DNA from: Eustoma russellianum
Lineage: Eukaryota > Streptophyta > Magnoliopsida > Gentianales > Gentianaceae
Length of the DNA stretch: 64,000 nt
Direction of reading: 5' to 3'
Assembly: GCA_036186865.1 (NCBI GenBank)
Contig: AP025043.1
Coordinates: forward strand, 37,837,441 to 37,901,440
Of this stretch, positions 44,401 through 56,130 are shown piece by piece (within the stretch, counting starts at the first letter, position 1; each line of letters opens with the position of its first letter). Position numbers and translations under genes: made by a program. The notes beneath the pieces are model-generated. The model saw nothing but the letters and a program-made list of their open reading frames with translations, ran no database searches and was not told the DNA's origin.

Positions 44401-46616
44401 TTTGGTTTAGATGATGGCTCCAAATCAAATTTTGATTCCACTGTGGTACTTGCAACCATGCTGGCTTCGCAGCTTCATAAGGGAAATCCTACTGAAGATC
44501 CGCCAGCAGGTGCATCACATGGTCAGACTGACCATTGTCCAGGGGGCCAACCTCAGCAAAGGTCAAAGAGTAACATGTCTGAGAATCCATCTGATCATAC
44601 CAGAATTTGGTCTGAACTTTCAGGTAATTGTATATTTTTGTTTCTCCTGGTGACATAAATATGTTGATTTCATTCCTCTGACCTTTGAGATCTGACAGGT
44701 AGTGCAGTTAGAAGTAACAATGGCACTGAGGAGAGGCAAGTTCAAAGAGACAAAAATGGAAGTAACTTTGTGCAGAGAGAAGTTCAAGGGATGAATGCAC
44801 TGCATATATCAAAGGATGGAGATTTAGGAGATGTACCTTGTGACTTTAAAGAGTATCCTATAATTTTTAAATTCAACAATGTACTATCACCGCGTGTATG
44901 TTGAGAATATTATCTTACATTGGCTACTTTGAGAAAAAAAATACATGAGTTATTTGAGGATGATGTACTACCACTCATTGCCTTAAGGTTTTGAATGGAT
45001 ATGAGTCTCACCTCAAGTAAGCTCAGGTTTCAACATGGTATTAGAGCCAATTTAAAAATGTGGACTCACACCTTGTCTGGCCTATGGTTGGCCATTTAAT
45101 GTCTCCCTTCACCCAAGTTTAGACGTTCTTAGCTACCTTGTAATTTGTGATTGATGACGGGTTATAATGCATGTGTATATGTCAAGTCATGTTATCACAT
45201 TAGGTGTTGAGAATATTGTCCCATATTGGCTACTTTAAGAAAAATATATGGGTTATATGAGGATGAGGTACCACCACCCACTGTCTTCAGATTTTGAGTG
45301 GATATAGGCCTCACCTCATGTAACCCCAAATTTCAACATGATATCAAAATAGTTTATTCCATATGACTCGCACTTTGCCTGGCCCAGGTTAGCCATCTAT
45401 TGTCTGTCCCTCACATGAGTCTAGATGTTCACGCATGCCTTGTGGTTTGTGATTGAAGACGGACTCTAAGACGCGTATGTATGACAAGCCACGTTGTCAC
45501 ATGAGGGCAGATGTTGGGAATATTGTCCCACATTGGCTACTTTGAGAAAAATATATGGGTTACATGAGGATGAGATAACACCACATATTGCCTTAAGGTT
45601 TTGAGTGGATATGGGTCTCACCTCATGTAAGTCTGAGTTTTAACATGGTAATCCAGCTCTCACGTGATAACGTGGCTTGACATACGCACGGGTCTTAGAA
45701 CTCGTCCTCAATCACAAACCACAAATCATGCATGAACATGTGGCTTGGATGAAGGAAAGACAATAAATGGTCAACCAGCCAAGCGAGGTGTGAGCCCATA
45801 TGGAATAACCTGGCTCTAATATCATGTTGAAACATGGGCTTACATGATGTGAGGTCCATATCTACTCAAAACCTTAAGGCAATAGGTGGTTGTACCTCAT
45901 CCTCATATAACCTATATATTTCTCAAAGTAGACAATGTGAGACAATATTATCAACACTGTGGAACTTACATTTCCTGATGTTGTCCTGGTAAAATTATGT
46001 CCTCTTGGAAAGGAATCCAGATCCTCAAGGGGGAGAGATCTAATATCCTACATGAACTGGAAGGAAGAAAAGCAATTGAATATTCAATTAAAGTTACAAT
46101 GGGCCTGAATAATTTGATTTGTTGGTTAAGCAAGCAAATGTTGATACTAGGGGTGTAGTTGTATGATATCACCTACAGCTTGGGAAGCAAAATGTTTTGA
46201 CAATTTAAAACTGAACAAAGAATGAAAGGGGGGGAAAAAAGAGTGCCCACACTTATTCTTCTTCTGTGGCTAAATTATGTCTGCATATGGAATTCAATCT
46301 AATGAATGTGTTTTCGTTATGAATCTGTTGCTATTATTTTTCCTGGCTATATGCTTTAGACAACCTGTTATGGAAGCAAATCATGGCACTGAATCTCAAG
46401 GTTTGTTGAAGAAATTTCACTTGTTATTCTTCGTTCTTAAGTTCTGACTTGAGAGGTAAAATTCTTCTATTCTTCTGTTTATCAGGTAGGAAAGCAAGTA
46501 ATACTCAAGTTTCTCAGCACCATCCTAGCAACTGGGTGGATGCAGATGAAGGTGATGAGGAAGGCGAAGAAAGTGACCTGTATGTCCAATCAACACCTCC
46601 ATGTTATGAAGATTGA
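41432..46616 (+). CDS. RAD9: RAD9 cell-cycle checkpoint protein (9-1-1 clamp subunit)
   Basis: Ten exons join in frame to 444 residues plus stop: 41432-41536, 41852-41971, 42059-42167, 43120-43371, 43448-43560, 43810-43874, 44379-44623, 44699-44852, 46360-46400, 46486-46616; all introns GT-AG. MELSMSGNALKTFVRSITCL at the ATG, HTLNASRSAYQSITFKPDFF (about 38-57), the CYNGMKKTYWVTCNVEPDI block (about 109-127), PRDLSRLLANFQTTLQEITI and LRSYIDPTK, then APKFGLDD form the two PCNA-like folds of the Rad9 family. The C-terminal tail is hydrophilic and ends in an acidic stretch (DADEGDEEGEESDLYVQSTPP), where the family is phosphorylated. RAD9 with RAD1 and HUS1 forms the ring loaded at DNA damage to activate ATR. 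The length fits plant RAD9 as I recall it. Exon 8's donor is set by phase. Intact despite a MITE in intron 3 and a TRIM array in intron 8. Confidence 0.96.
42440..42747. mobile_element. hAT-type MITE, copy 2 (RAD9 intron 3)
   Basis: 308 bp, from TAGGGCTGTAAACGAGCC to TTTACAGCCCTA, with a perfect 8-bp TSD AGTGGTAC (42432-42439 and 42748-42755). It is the reverse complement of the 17372-17679 copy with scattered changes and exactly the same length. It lies in intron 3 of RAD9 (42168-43119) and does not touch splice sites. Confidence 0.96.
44899..45956. mobile_element. TRIM-like LTR array in RAD9 intron 8, tandem plus inverted
   Basis: Four copies of a 132-137-bp LTR (TGTTGAGAATATTGTCCCAC to TTTCAACA): 44899-45035, 45205-45338, 45512-45645 on the plus strand and 45825-45956 on the minus strand. 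Each is followed, in its own direction, by a primer-binding-site-like TGGTATTAGAGCC or TGATATTAGAGCC variant (tRNA-Met type; the third is degenerate) and a short internal segment of about 170 bp with no coding capacity. Very short LTRs, a PBS and no ORF are the definition of a TRIM. The layout is LTR-int-LTR-int-LTR then inverted int-LTR. No matching 5-bp TSD was found at the outer edges. Neither Cassandra's 5S-like sequence nor any other named TRIM was recognised. Confidence 0.88.
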
Positions 46617-47205
46617 AGAATGTACAGCCCCTATCTTTCATTCTTGTAGTTCAGTCCAGGCAATGCTTTTCTTTTCCGTTTTCTGTTAGTTTTTCTGTTT
46701 CCTGGTGCATTCAGCGGTAAGGATTTTTCTTTTTGTCCTCCCACCCCTTCGAGTCATTCCCCTGAGGAATATCATGCTTCTTTTTTCTTCTTTTTTCTCT
46801 CCTTTTGGTCTCTCTCTGTTCCTTAGCAGTGTCATACTAGCTTTATCAGCAGGTTGGCATGTGCTCCTGCTTAGAGATGTTAACATATGATTCACAAATT
46901 GGTTATGTTGTTGGAGAGAAACGTCTTAGATTGCAACTTTAGGATAGCTGAATGAGAAAACTCTGCCGCGATGAAGTATGAAATATGGCAGTGTGACAAC
47001 CAAAAGTTGTCAGGCTCTCCGTCTGTTTTTACTATAACAGAGAATAGTCAACTAATGTACTGTATTTAACTTGCAAAAGATGTTTGTATTTCCATTCTTC
47101 AGCTGTTCTTAGTCGATGTCATAAGGTTGCATGGTTGCTTAGTGATATTGTATTTAACTTTTGCCAGTGACTCAGTTCATGGCTCCCCTAGCTTTCTTTG
47201 GTGGT

Positions 47206-47225
47206 GGGGGGGGGGGGGGGGGGGG
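47206..47225. repeat. Poly-G tract (20 G)
   Basis: Uninterrupted G20 after a GTGGT lead-in. Confidence 0.9.
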
Positions 47226-47472
47226 CTTTGCCCTGGGGCAGGGGGGAGCGTGGGTGATTGATGCCGGCTTCACTGAGTTATCCAGCCATTTGAGCTCAGC
47301 TTTTTTGTTTGTATCATGGTGTTTGTTTATCGTATTGTTGCTGATATATCAATCAGACATTTTCTACTTAGATTAAGCACATCCCTTCCCTCTGAACTCC
47401 CACCGTTGTTTTTTCTGGTGAAGTGTCCTGGCTCTGGTTCAGGATTCTGTCCTACTAGACACTTCAACCTAT

Positions 47473-47487
47473 CCCCCCCCCCCCCCC
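47473..47487. repeat. Poly-C tract (15 C)
   Basis: Uninterrupted C15 downstream of RAD9. Confidence 0.9.
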
Positions 47488-47707
47488 AAAGTGATATAGA
47501 ACCTCATCACTCTAATCTTTTACCAGCTTGTAACATACCAATTTGTGTTGGTCATTATTCTTCCCTTCTAGGCTGATTTATGTATCTGATGATTAATAAT
47601 CTATAGCAAGGCAGCATTGGAATCTGTACACTGAAATGTCACACATACATTCATATACATGAATATGTGCATGTACCTGTCATATATGTATCTTAGTTTA
47701 TTTTAGG

Positions 47708-47894
47708 CTGATGAGGTCCTAGGAGACTAAAAGTGAGGTAGAATATGAGGGCTCCAATCACCCGTCGCCACGTGTACAAAAGCATTTTTTTTACAAAAAA
47801 ATTTTGCAGCACCCATTTGCTTCTATACACGTGGCGATGCGTGATTGGAGGTCTCATATTCTACATCACTTTTAGCCTCCTAAGATCTCATCCG
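47708..47894. mobile_element. Mutator-type MITE (foldback), 9-bp TSD
   Basis: 187 bp, almost entirely two inverted arms of about 65 bp: CTGATGAGGTCCTAGGAGAC...CCAATCACCC...CCACGTGTA and its inverted match TACACGTGGCGATGCGTGATTGG...CTCCTAAGATCTCATCCG. Flanked by an exact 9-bp duplication TATTTTAGG (47699-47707 and 47895-47903). Long terminal inverted repeats with a 9-bp TSD fit Mutator-like elements. Confidence 0.93.
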
Positions 47895-47903
47895 TATTTT
47901 AGG

Positions 47904-48661
47904 TCGGTTGTCAGTTATGACAAATTATCTATTATTGGATTGACATGGATGGAGTAAGTTGTCATGGCAAGCGTCTGACATAAGGATCAGTTGAGATTGG
48001 TTTCTACTAAGGCAAGAAATGAAAATCAATTAAAGAACAGCTGGTGTGTATGTGTGTGTGTATATATATATTTGTGGATAAACAGCTGGTATGCTGCGAT
48101 CTGTTAATATATTTCGGCTTTTGTATTATATCCTTGAACGGTGGAACCCCACTAAAATCTGCTGATACTCCAGTTGTGGTCTCTGGTCATTATGCTTCCT
48201 GTGGGAGGTAATAACAAAAGCATAAAATATCGCAAAAATTGCAGGAACAAAAAAGTTTTATTTCAGTTGTTATAATATACTAGGTATGGTTGTTGTTGGT
48301 TGTTGTGGTAGTGCATATATCACATGTACTTGGGTCGTTATTTGCTCTACGAATGTAGCTTATAGATTTTTTTCCCCTTTTTTTTCCTTCTTTGGATTAT
48401 GTAAAACTTTTCATAGTTAGTGGATGCGTTACAAGGGCCTTTTAATGTTAGAGTTTCTTCAAAAACTAGTATTTTATGTAACCTCAAGCCCATTAGCGTG
48501 TCACATTAGAATTTGCACCCAAGAGATCAAATGTGATTTATGTGTATGTTGTTGAACATTAAATATTTAGATAGTCATCCAATTTTTACTTTTCTTTTAA
48601 TTAATATGAATGTACCTTCTTGTTACATGCAACAACCGTCATCCAATTGATTCGGCGTACA
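47904..48661. other. AT-rich spacer
   Basis: Nothing coding recognised; a short (TG/TA)n run near 48045-48072. Confidence 0.55.
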
Positions 48662-48856
48662 GTTGGATGGATCATCGGGAAACAATGTGTTTCTAACACT
48701 TGAGTGTGATTGCGTACATCCAATTTGTATATTCTGCCATAGACCATCGGGAAACAATGTGTTTCTAACACTTGAGTGTGGTTGCGTACATCCAATTTGT
48801 ATATTCTGCCATAGACGGAAGTATTTAAGGCAATAGAGGTAATGTTGTTGTATACA
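48662..48856 (+). mobile_element. SINE-like / RTE-type tail with internal 72-73-bp tandem duplication
   Basis: Two tandem copies of CATCGGGAAACAATGTGTTT...CTAACACTTGAGTGTG(A/G)TTGCGTACATCCAATTTGTATATTCTGCCATAGAC, then GGAAGTATTTAAGGC and a GTTGTTGT end. It belongs to the same tail family as 41079-41204. The duplication has a near-codon period and so keeps two minus-strand frames open (48601-49057), which are not genes. Confidence 0.7.
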
Positions 48857-49329
48857 ATTGGATGGGTAAACCAACAACATGAATCCATAAAGGAACCAGA
48901 TCAAAGTCCAGAAGTTCTCATTCCTCCTCCGATTTCCATCACTGGTAGGATAACAACGCATTGTCGAAGCACCAGTGACCCTCTTTAAAGCCCGGGAAAT
49001 GTCACGATCATTCTTGAAAAGAAACTGACAAAAGTTACGACCCAATCGTATAAACATGAAGGATTCGCAACGCCAGTCTTAGAATAAAAGGCCATATCCT
49101 TCGCCTTTTGACCACATCGTCTCAGTCCCGAACATTACCGTCTCAGTCTCAAAGAGCATTATAGATGATGCAAATCATGAATCCAGCGGTGAGGAGTTAC
49201 GCAGTGACCTACGCAGTGACATAAGGTGATTATGCAATCCCTGCAAATCAGGTTTCGGCCTAGCATCAGTGGAACACCACACTGTATGTGTCCCTAGAAT
49301 CGAACTATTGATCTCTTGGAGCAAATTTG
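48857..49329. other. Spacer left of the chromovirus
   Basis: No recognised feature; contains a short tandem ACGCAGTGAC at about 49199-49219. Confidence 0.5.
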
Positions 49330-50789
49330 ATGAGGTACAGGTGACAAGCGTCAACAAAGACAAGGCAAGTCGAGGACAAGAGACAAGAAGTATGACAAAG
49401 AGTTTGATCCAAGAAGTTGATGCATTCTTGTTCAGACATGTGCGAGACGAGCCTGTAAACAAAGAGTGTCGTTGGATTCACTTACTTGAGCCCAATCTTT
49501 GAGTTTTTATGTGTTGTAACATATATGAGTCGTTTGTATTATTTCTTTCATTCCTTGAGTCGTTTGCTTAAAGATTCTTGTTTGTAAATGTTGTTCTTTC
49601 GGTCTTGCATGACCAAACCTTGAGTCTTTTAGCTTGTTAGGCCTTTAGGTTTGTTTATTATGTTTCTATGTTTATTAGAATTATATTAAGGACTTCTAAG
49701 GTTGTTGGAGACGTTTAAAGACCAAAGGATTTGAAGAGAAGCAAGCCCATTTCAGAATGTAATTTTCTGGTAGGACAAGTTTTCGTAAAACAGCCGTATC
49801 TCTTCAACCACAAGGGCAAAACAAGTGATTCAAGTTTCCTTGGAAACACAAGACAAAGATCTAGCACATTCATGTTTTGCACATTTCCAAGATCTGTCGT
49901 TATAATGGCCAAAAACAGCATTGAAGTTTAAGTAATGTTTCTGCCAAATTCTGTAGCACATGTTTAGTAACTTGGACTTATATCTTCAATGGGTGGGCCA
50001 AATTCAGAGAAATGCATATGTTTATTTTCTACACTCAATGGGCTACAATTCTCTAAGAGGAGTCAAGGCCTAATTCGAGATGCAAGTGATCCAAAAACAG
50101 GCCACAATTCATACAAGTTTTCAGAAGCCCATACTGAAAGCATTCAGGACACCTAAACTTTGGAGGGCCATATCTAACTCGTCCCATATTCAAATGAGGT
50201 GATTCAAAAGTTCAAATTCAATTTTAGAACGTGATCTACAATTCTCAAGAAGTGATAAAGACCATAATCAGCTTCTAGAAGGGGTCAAACCGTTTGCCAA
50301 CAGGTTACACATTTTTAGCCTTTTTTGTAGCCTTTTGACTAGCCTTTTCTTTAGCTTTGTAGACTAGACTTTTTTTAGTCTTCTTGACCCTGTTGAAAGG
50401 AGGCATGGAAGTTCATATAAAAAAAAGTTGGAGAATTGATTCATAAGAATTATTGAGCAAAATTAGCCTATTTTCTCTTCACAAACATTTGTGAGTTTTG
50501 TTTTTGATTCTTCTTAAGAATAAGTTGAGTGTTTTCTTTGTTTCTTTGAAGATCAAAGTTAGAATCCAATCAAGGAGTGAGCAACCTTGTGGGGGATATC
50601 CAAAATCAAAGGTGTGGCCGTCCAAGAGGGTGCAACTTGCTTGGAAAACAGGTAACTTTTGAAGGAGGAAGGCTCAAACAAAAACCTTGGTGATTAACGG
50701 CTAAGAGGGAGTTAAACGCTTGCCTACAACCGTTAAGGATCCAAGTGTTAAAGGAGACGATCCGTACGAGGCGTGGCAACCGCGCATCA
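49330..50789 (+). repeat. Chromovirus 5' LTR
   Basis: About 1460 bp, TGAGGTACAGG to ACCGCGCATCA. The first part matches 63058 onward. Its first 170 bp carry the open frame that ends the polyprotein in the 3' copy (QETRSMTKSL, FRHVRDEPVNKECRW). Confidence 0.9.
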
Positions 50790-50792
50790 GTT

Positions 50793-50805
50793 TGGTATCA
50801 GAACG
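50793..50805 (+). promoter_or_regulatory. Chromovirus primer-binding site
   Basis: TGGTATCAGAACG, three bases after the LTR end, matches the tRNA-Met site with one or two changes. The same three-base gap occurs in the nested element. Confidence 0.88.
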
Positions 50806-52248
50806 AAGGTTCTCCTTTAATCTATCATTCATTTCGTGTCTTTTTTTTGTCTTTATTTTTGTGTCATCGGGAAAAAAATTCTGTTCCAAAAAAAATCAGC
50901 CTTAAAACTTTCACCCAACTTGATGTTTTATCAAAAAATAAAATAAAATACAACCTATCTTTCTGGACTTGACAATATCAATACCTTGACATACTGAACA
51001 AAGGAACGAAATTTCCTTGACATATTGGACTTATTGGACACTTTGTACCTATTTGACACTTTGGACCTATTGGACCATATAGGACAATCCGGACATATTG
51101 GACATGACCAAATACCAAACTCCTTGAACATTTTGACAAAGGACCATGACATATTGGAGTTACCTTGACAAGGACCCTATTAAAGGACAAGGACAATCTT
51201 TAAAACATCTTAAAACATTCAAAAGATTGCAACTTTGTTGTTGTACACAACTATTTTCATTTGGGTTACTTTGTCTTGTATCCACTCTTGCTTGAATACA
51301 TATTTGGGTACTAGGATCATTGCATAGAGAGTTTTCGTTTCAGCCACACTTATATTGCTTCTATTAGCCGAAAAAGCTATCGTTGTTAACTTTAAATCTT
51401 GTTGCTATTTGAAGCTTTTAGTCATGCTTGGATTTGTGCATCTTACTTGCATTGTATGTTGTGTTTATTGATGCATACAAGTGATCCATACTTTATACAA
51501 TCCTTACACTACAAAAGATTGAGTCTCTTTTCACGAGAACATCTTTAAACATCCTTTTGTATAAGACTCGGCTTAGAACAAAAAAACATTGGAGCAAGAA
51601 GGTGGTTGTGTTCTTTGATTAATCCTTTGGTTACTTTGAGTTTCTTGTATTTCAGCCCCAAAAAAAGAGAACATAAAAAAAAGCATTACAAAAAAAAAGG
51701 AGTACCAAATAGCCATTATTCAAAAGAGGCTATTTGAATTGCTTGAAACAGTATCCTTGCACCATCAACACACAAAACTTCCTACAACTCCTACGACCAA
51801 AAAAATACACACTTTTATATACAACTTCAGACACTTCTTTCTTTATGCATCTTGGACATTGCATACGTGTGATTAAGTGCATTGAGTCTAAGTGTGTAGT
51901 TAAGGATTACCCAAGGCAACCCCTTAGCAATTCTTTGTCTCATCCTTTTACATCACGTTTGATTTCATAATTTCCTTGAATCTTAGAGTTTGTCCAAGTA
52001 TGTTGTGTGTCCTTTGCTCGGTATCCATTCTTACTTTGGTGATACTAACCCTGTTTTGAAGATTGCACAAGCTGCTGAAAGACCTCCACGTTGTTGCTCG
52101 TCTTGGTTGCTTCTAGCCCATGATTGGATTAGAGGCACAAGAAAAGAGAGGTAAAAGGCTTGTGTAAGGACTTAAAGAAGGGAGGTAAAACCCTTGAGTG
52201 TCAAAATATGAGTAAGAAAGGACAAGAGCAAGTTGAAATTCTCTTTAC

Positions 52249-52320
52249 ACTAACGTAACAAAGCTTCTTTAGTCTTTGTATTAGTTTTCTTTTCTTTGTG
52301 TTCTTTTAATTTTGTTTCAG
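52249..52320 (+). promoter_or_regulatory. Conserved branch point and splice acceptor before gag
   Basis: CACTAACGTAACAAAG, a long pyrimidine run and TTTTGTTTCAG end six bases before the gag ATG at 52327. The nested element has the same ACTAACGTAAC and pyrimidine run ending in CATTGCAG just before its own ATG. This implies an intron in the leader. Confidence 0.6.
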
Positions 52321-52326
52321 GTTTAG

Positions 52327-53293
52327 ATGGATGAGACACTGTTTAGGAATTCCAATACTCCCCCATCTTTGGAGGATATGAGGAATCCCGTAACGGAGGA
52401 GCACGTACTTGGAGTGCTTAGAAGGATTATCTAGAGGTTAGACCTATTGGAGGCTGAAAGGTCTAACCCCCGCCCCCAAACATCTCAACCAGGAACCGTG
52501 GAAGGATTTGGATCCATGGATAGAAATATGGCTACTCAATTTGAGAATAAACGCCGTGTTCCAGTTGATCCACCACGGCAAGCCGGTCGTGGTCAAATGA
52601 TGGGACAAAGAGGACGAGGCAGAGGAGGCCTACAACACGCCCCAGTGTACATGCCACCATTAGAAGAGAGGTACCCAGAGGATGATCCACATATGCATGA
52701 TGGTCAATGGGGAAGAGATTATGAGGAACAGTTTGATGTTGAAAACTGTGACTTTAAACGCCAAAACCGTGGCTATGATGTTCCTAATCGTGGTTACAAT
52801 CATAGGCCAAATCAGCATGATGATGATTCCCATAAGATCAAGATGAACATTCCTCCATTTCAGGGGTGAAGTGATCCCGAAGCATACCTCGAATGAGAAA
52901 GAAAGGTAGGACTCATTTACTCTTGTACTTCCTTTTCTGAACTAAGTGCGTTTTGCAGCCATTGAGTTTACAAAATACGCACTTCTTTGGTGGGATCAAA
53001 CTCTAAGTACAAGAAGAAGGAGTGGAGAAGGACCTATTCAAACATGGGAGGAGATGAAAAGAGATGGGAAAAAGGTTTGTGCCTCAATTTTATGAAAGAA
53101 CTGTGATTCAAAGACTAACCCAACTCAAGCAGGGAAATAGAACTGCTTATGAATACTATAAAGAAATAGAGTTGTTGATGATAAGAGCACAGATTGATGA
53201 AAAAGAAGATGCTACCATGGCAAGGTTTATAGAAGGACTGAACAAAGAAATTGTCCTTCCTGTGGAGTTGCAATCTTGTGCAACCTTAGCATC
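52327..53293 (+). pseudogene. Chromovirus gag, N-terminal part
   Basis: MDETLFRNSNTPPSLEDM at 52327, an RG-rich section (AGRGQMMGQRGRGRGGLQ), then HKIKMNIPPFQG followed by a stop at 52867 and frameshifted remains of the gag core (DPEAYLE, LLWWDQTLSTRR in pieces). It recovers from 53064 with MGKRFVPQFYERTVIQRLTQ, QGNRTAYEYYKEIELLMIRA and ATMARFIEGLNKEI, the conserved retrotransposon gag domain. It ends at LQSCATL where the nested LTR starts; the rest of gag is at 59146 onward. Confidence 0.9.
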
Positions 53294-54599
53294 TGATGCG
53301 ATTCGAGGAGCCCTAAACATACAAGCTTCACAAACAAGGGCCTTGAACATACAAACTCCACAAACAAGAAGTTTTTGCACAAATAGAAGATGTAAACTAA
53401 AGAGCTGCTTGTTCAAACATGTGCAAGATGAGCCAATGAATGTAGATACATGATTTTTCTATGTTTATTGAGTCTATGACTTGATTATCTTTGAGTCTAT
53501 TGATGTAAGGGTTGGTGGGAGGGCAGGATGGTCATTTCATGCGTTGTCGTTGTAATATAGAGATTAGTTGTTTGTGTTGTCGTTGTTTTAGGTCTAGGAT
53601 ATTTTATAGAGTCTTGTAATATGTGTTTATAGTGCTAATTACCGTTTTTAAGTGTTTTCTAAGGTGACAAGGCTAAATAAGGAAAGTGGCTTGAAGAGTC
53701 CCTATTTTTCAGGAAGACAGCCGGACACCAGTCGGTATTTTGGATGCCTAGGTCGGAGTACTGATCCAAATGGGTTCAAACCACTCGGAGGTTTCAGATA
53801 ACTCAATTTGTGACGATTTTCATGTTTTACACTTTTGCTAATTCGGGCTACAAGATAGACCAAACTCAGGTGCAAGTTGGGAGTCCAGAATGGAAAGTAC
53901 TGAAGATCACTGGATGGATACCTAATCTTTGGAGGCCCGTATCTCTGTCAAGAAGAGTCCAAATGAGGTGATTCAAAAGCCCAAATTCAAGAGAATTTTA
54001 TGAGCTACAACTTTGATGATAGTGCAAACCTTAATTCGTCGCCTAGAAGCGGCTATAAGCCACTAACCGACAGGGTATAATTCCAGTACAAAATTTTAAG
54101 GATTTGAGTTATGTAATCTTCCTTGATTAGCTTTGACTTATCTTTTATGTAAATTTGATTAAGGTTGATAGGTAGTAATCTTAAGACTTTGATTGGTTAG
54201 ATAATTGGTAGGAGTAGCAAAAAGATGGCATTATAAAGGGTGGAAATCGGCAGCCATGAGATTAGCTTTTGGAGAATTTTCAAAATAGCAAATTTCAGTT
54301 TCTTTTTTTTATATTGAAACCGTGTGTTGTTTCTTTGTGTTTTTTCTTTGGTTTTCACAAAGTAAAATCAACGCTAGATCCAATCAAGGTTTGAGCAAAC
54401 CTAGTTGGTGAATCACAATCCAAGGATACGGAACGACGTGTTGGATTGGGAGATTCGAATTGCTCAACGTAGACGTTGTTGATTTCTCTTGTCCAAGAAG
54501 GTGGTGTTGGCGCCATTGTCCCACGCAAGGGTTGATCAAAGGTGTCTTTTGGAGTTGAAAGAAGCGATCGTCATTTCCATATGATCCAAGATCGTATCA
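53294..54599 (+). repeat. Nested element 5' LTR
   Basis: 1306 bp, nearly identical to 57836-59140. Confidence 0.94.
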
Positions 54600-54602
54600 A
54601 AG

Positions 54603-54615
54603 TGGTATCAGAGCG
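54603..54615 (+). promoter_or_regulatory. Nested element primer-binding site
   Basis: TGGTATCAGAGCG, three bases (AAG) after the LTR end; an exact tRNA-Met-type site. Confidence 0.92.
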
Positions 54616-56044
54616 AGGTTTCTTCTTTACAACTCGCATATCCTTTACTCTCTTATTTTCTTATTGTTTTCTTTCTCATCCTAAAACATCCATCACACTA
54701 TCTCTACTCTCCTATTTTTGTCCACAATTTAAATCCCATCTCTCTGATAACTTTCGTTTAATCAACAAAACAAAAAAAAAACAAAAGGCTACGTTTTTTT
54801 TAATTATTCTTGTCAACACATAGAAAGCAAAAGGAGAAACATAGTCCTACTTGTCTTGCCTCAGATCACGTTGATGTTTGCCTCCACTCCATGCATGCAC
54901 ACATTCTCGTCACTATTGCTTGGAACCTTTTCTCATCTTACTTGATTCACAATATACCTCTTTTGTGCACTCAGCTGAACGTGTAACCAAATAGAAAGGC
55001 TTGGACTTTGCACATATTCTTGCTATTAATCCTTCAAGATCAAATCTTTACACACATTTAACAATAGGGTTCATTGTATTAGGGTTTAAATTCAGCCCCA
55101 ACAAATAAATTTAGTCCATTACTTAAAAGTGCTACCTAGTCACATATAAATCTTGTTGCTAACGAAGCTTTTAGTTGATTTTAGACTTGTGTGACTTGAT
55201 TGCGTTGTTGCTTGGCTTGCGTTGCATTTTTCTTGTATCCAAGACTTTGGTGCCCTTACAACTATTCGGCCTTGATCATACACCAAAACTATTCACTTGT
55301 ATTTTCGTATCACATATGCTGCCTTTCTTTGGCTTAAACAATAAAGGAGGTCTCATATTAGAAAACATAAAAGTCACCTTTTATGCTGCCTGATTCCGTA
55401 AAGGCAACAAATTCTTGATGTAGGTCATTTAGCCAATTCCAAACAACATTTACGTAGCAATCATTTTTGTCACTTTCAACGTTCTGAGAAAACAAAAAAA
55501 AAATCAGCAGAATACCAAAAGAACCAAAAAAAAGTGTACAAAAAAAAGAAAAAGAGTAGTGCAAGAAAAAGAGTACCAAGTTTGTTGACAAATTGTTTAA
55601 ATATCAAGTTCTATCCAAGACCACAAAACCATGCCTTTTGAAGCCACAAAATACAACACCATTCATTGTCTTTACACCTGGATACTTGATGATTGTAATC
55701 GAATCAACAACTTGTGATTAATTTGCATAAGGCTAAGGTTAACTAAAGATTGCCCAGGACAACCCTTAGTTTTCTTTGGCTCAGCCTTCGACATAATTTT
55801 GGTTTCTTTTTTCTTGATTTTTAGGAGGTTAAGTGTGTTAAATTTTCTGCTTCTTGGCTTGATACCTTGCTTATTAGTTGCTGAAATTTGGGTGATACAA
55901 TGGAGAAAAATATGCATTTGATCATCGGATTGTGCTAGCCACTTGAAAAGCTTGCTTTGATTGTATCTAGCTCAAGATTGGCCGAGCAAAACACAAACTG
56001 TGAGTGACTATACAAGAGAGAGAAAGGAACATACACATTGATTT

Positions 56045-56122
56045 TGATTTTTACTAACGTAACGAAATCTCTTTTGTCTTTGTGTTAGTTTTTCTTTTCT
56101 TTTCTTCTTTATTTCATTGCAG
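56045..56122 (+). promoter_or_regulatory. Conserved branch point and splice acceptor before nested ORF
   Basis: TTACTAACGTAACGAAATC, a pyrimidine run and TTTCATTGCAG, then GTGAAAAC and the ATG at 56131. It parallels 52249-52320 in sequence and spacing. Confidence 0.6.
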
Positions 56123-56130
56123 GTGAAAAC

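Larger units (their letters stand above)
46617..47698. other. RAD9 3' UTR and spacer with G and C homopolymers
   Basis: No gene recognised. It contains a 20-base poly-G run (47206-47225) and, 250 bp on, a 15-base poly-C run (47473-47487). Open frames across this stretch are composition artefacts. Confidence 0.6.

Noticed and set aside
44899..45956. Cassandra TRIM
   Set aside because: Cassandra LTRs carry a 5S rRNA-like promoter; none is visible here.
48601..49057. Two overlapping minus-strand frames of 95 and 144 codons
   Set aside because: Held open by the 72-73-bp tandem duplication in a SINE-like tail; neither resembles a known protein.
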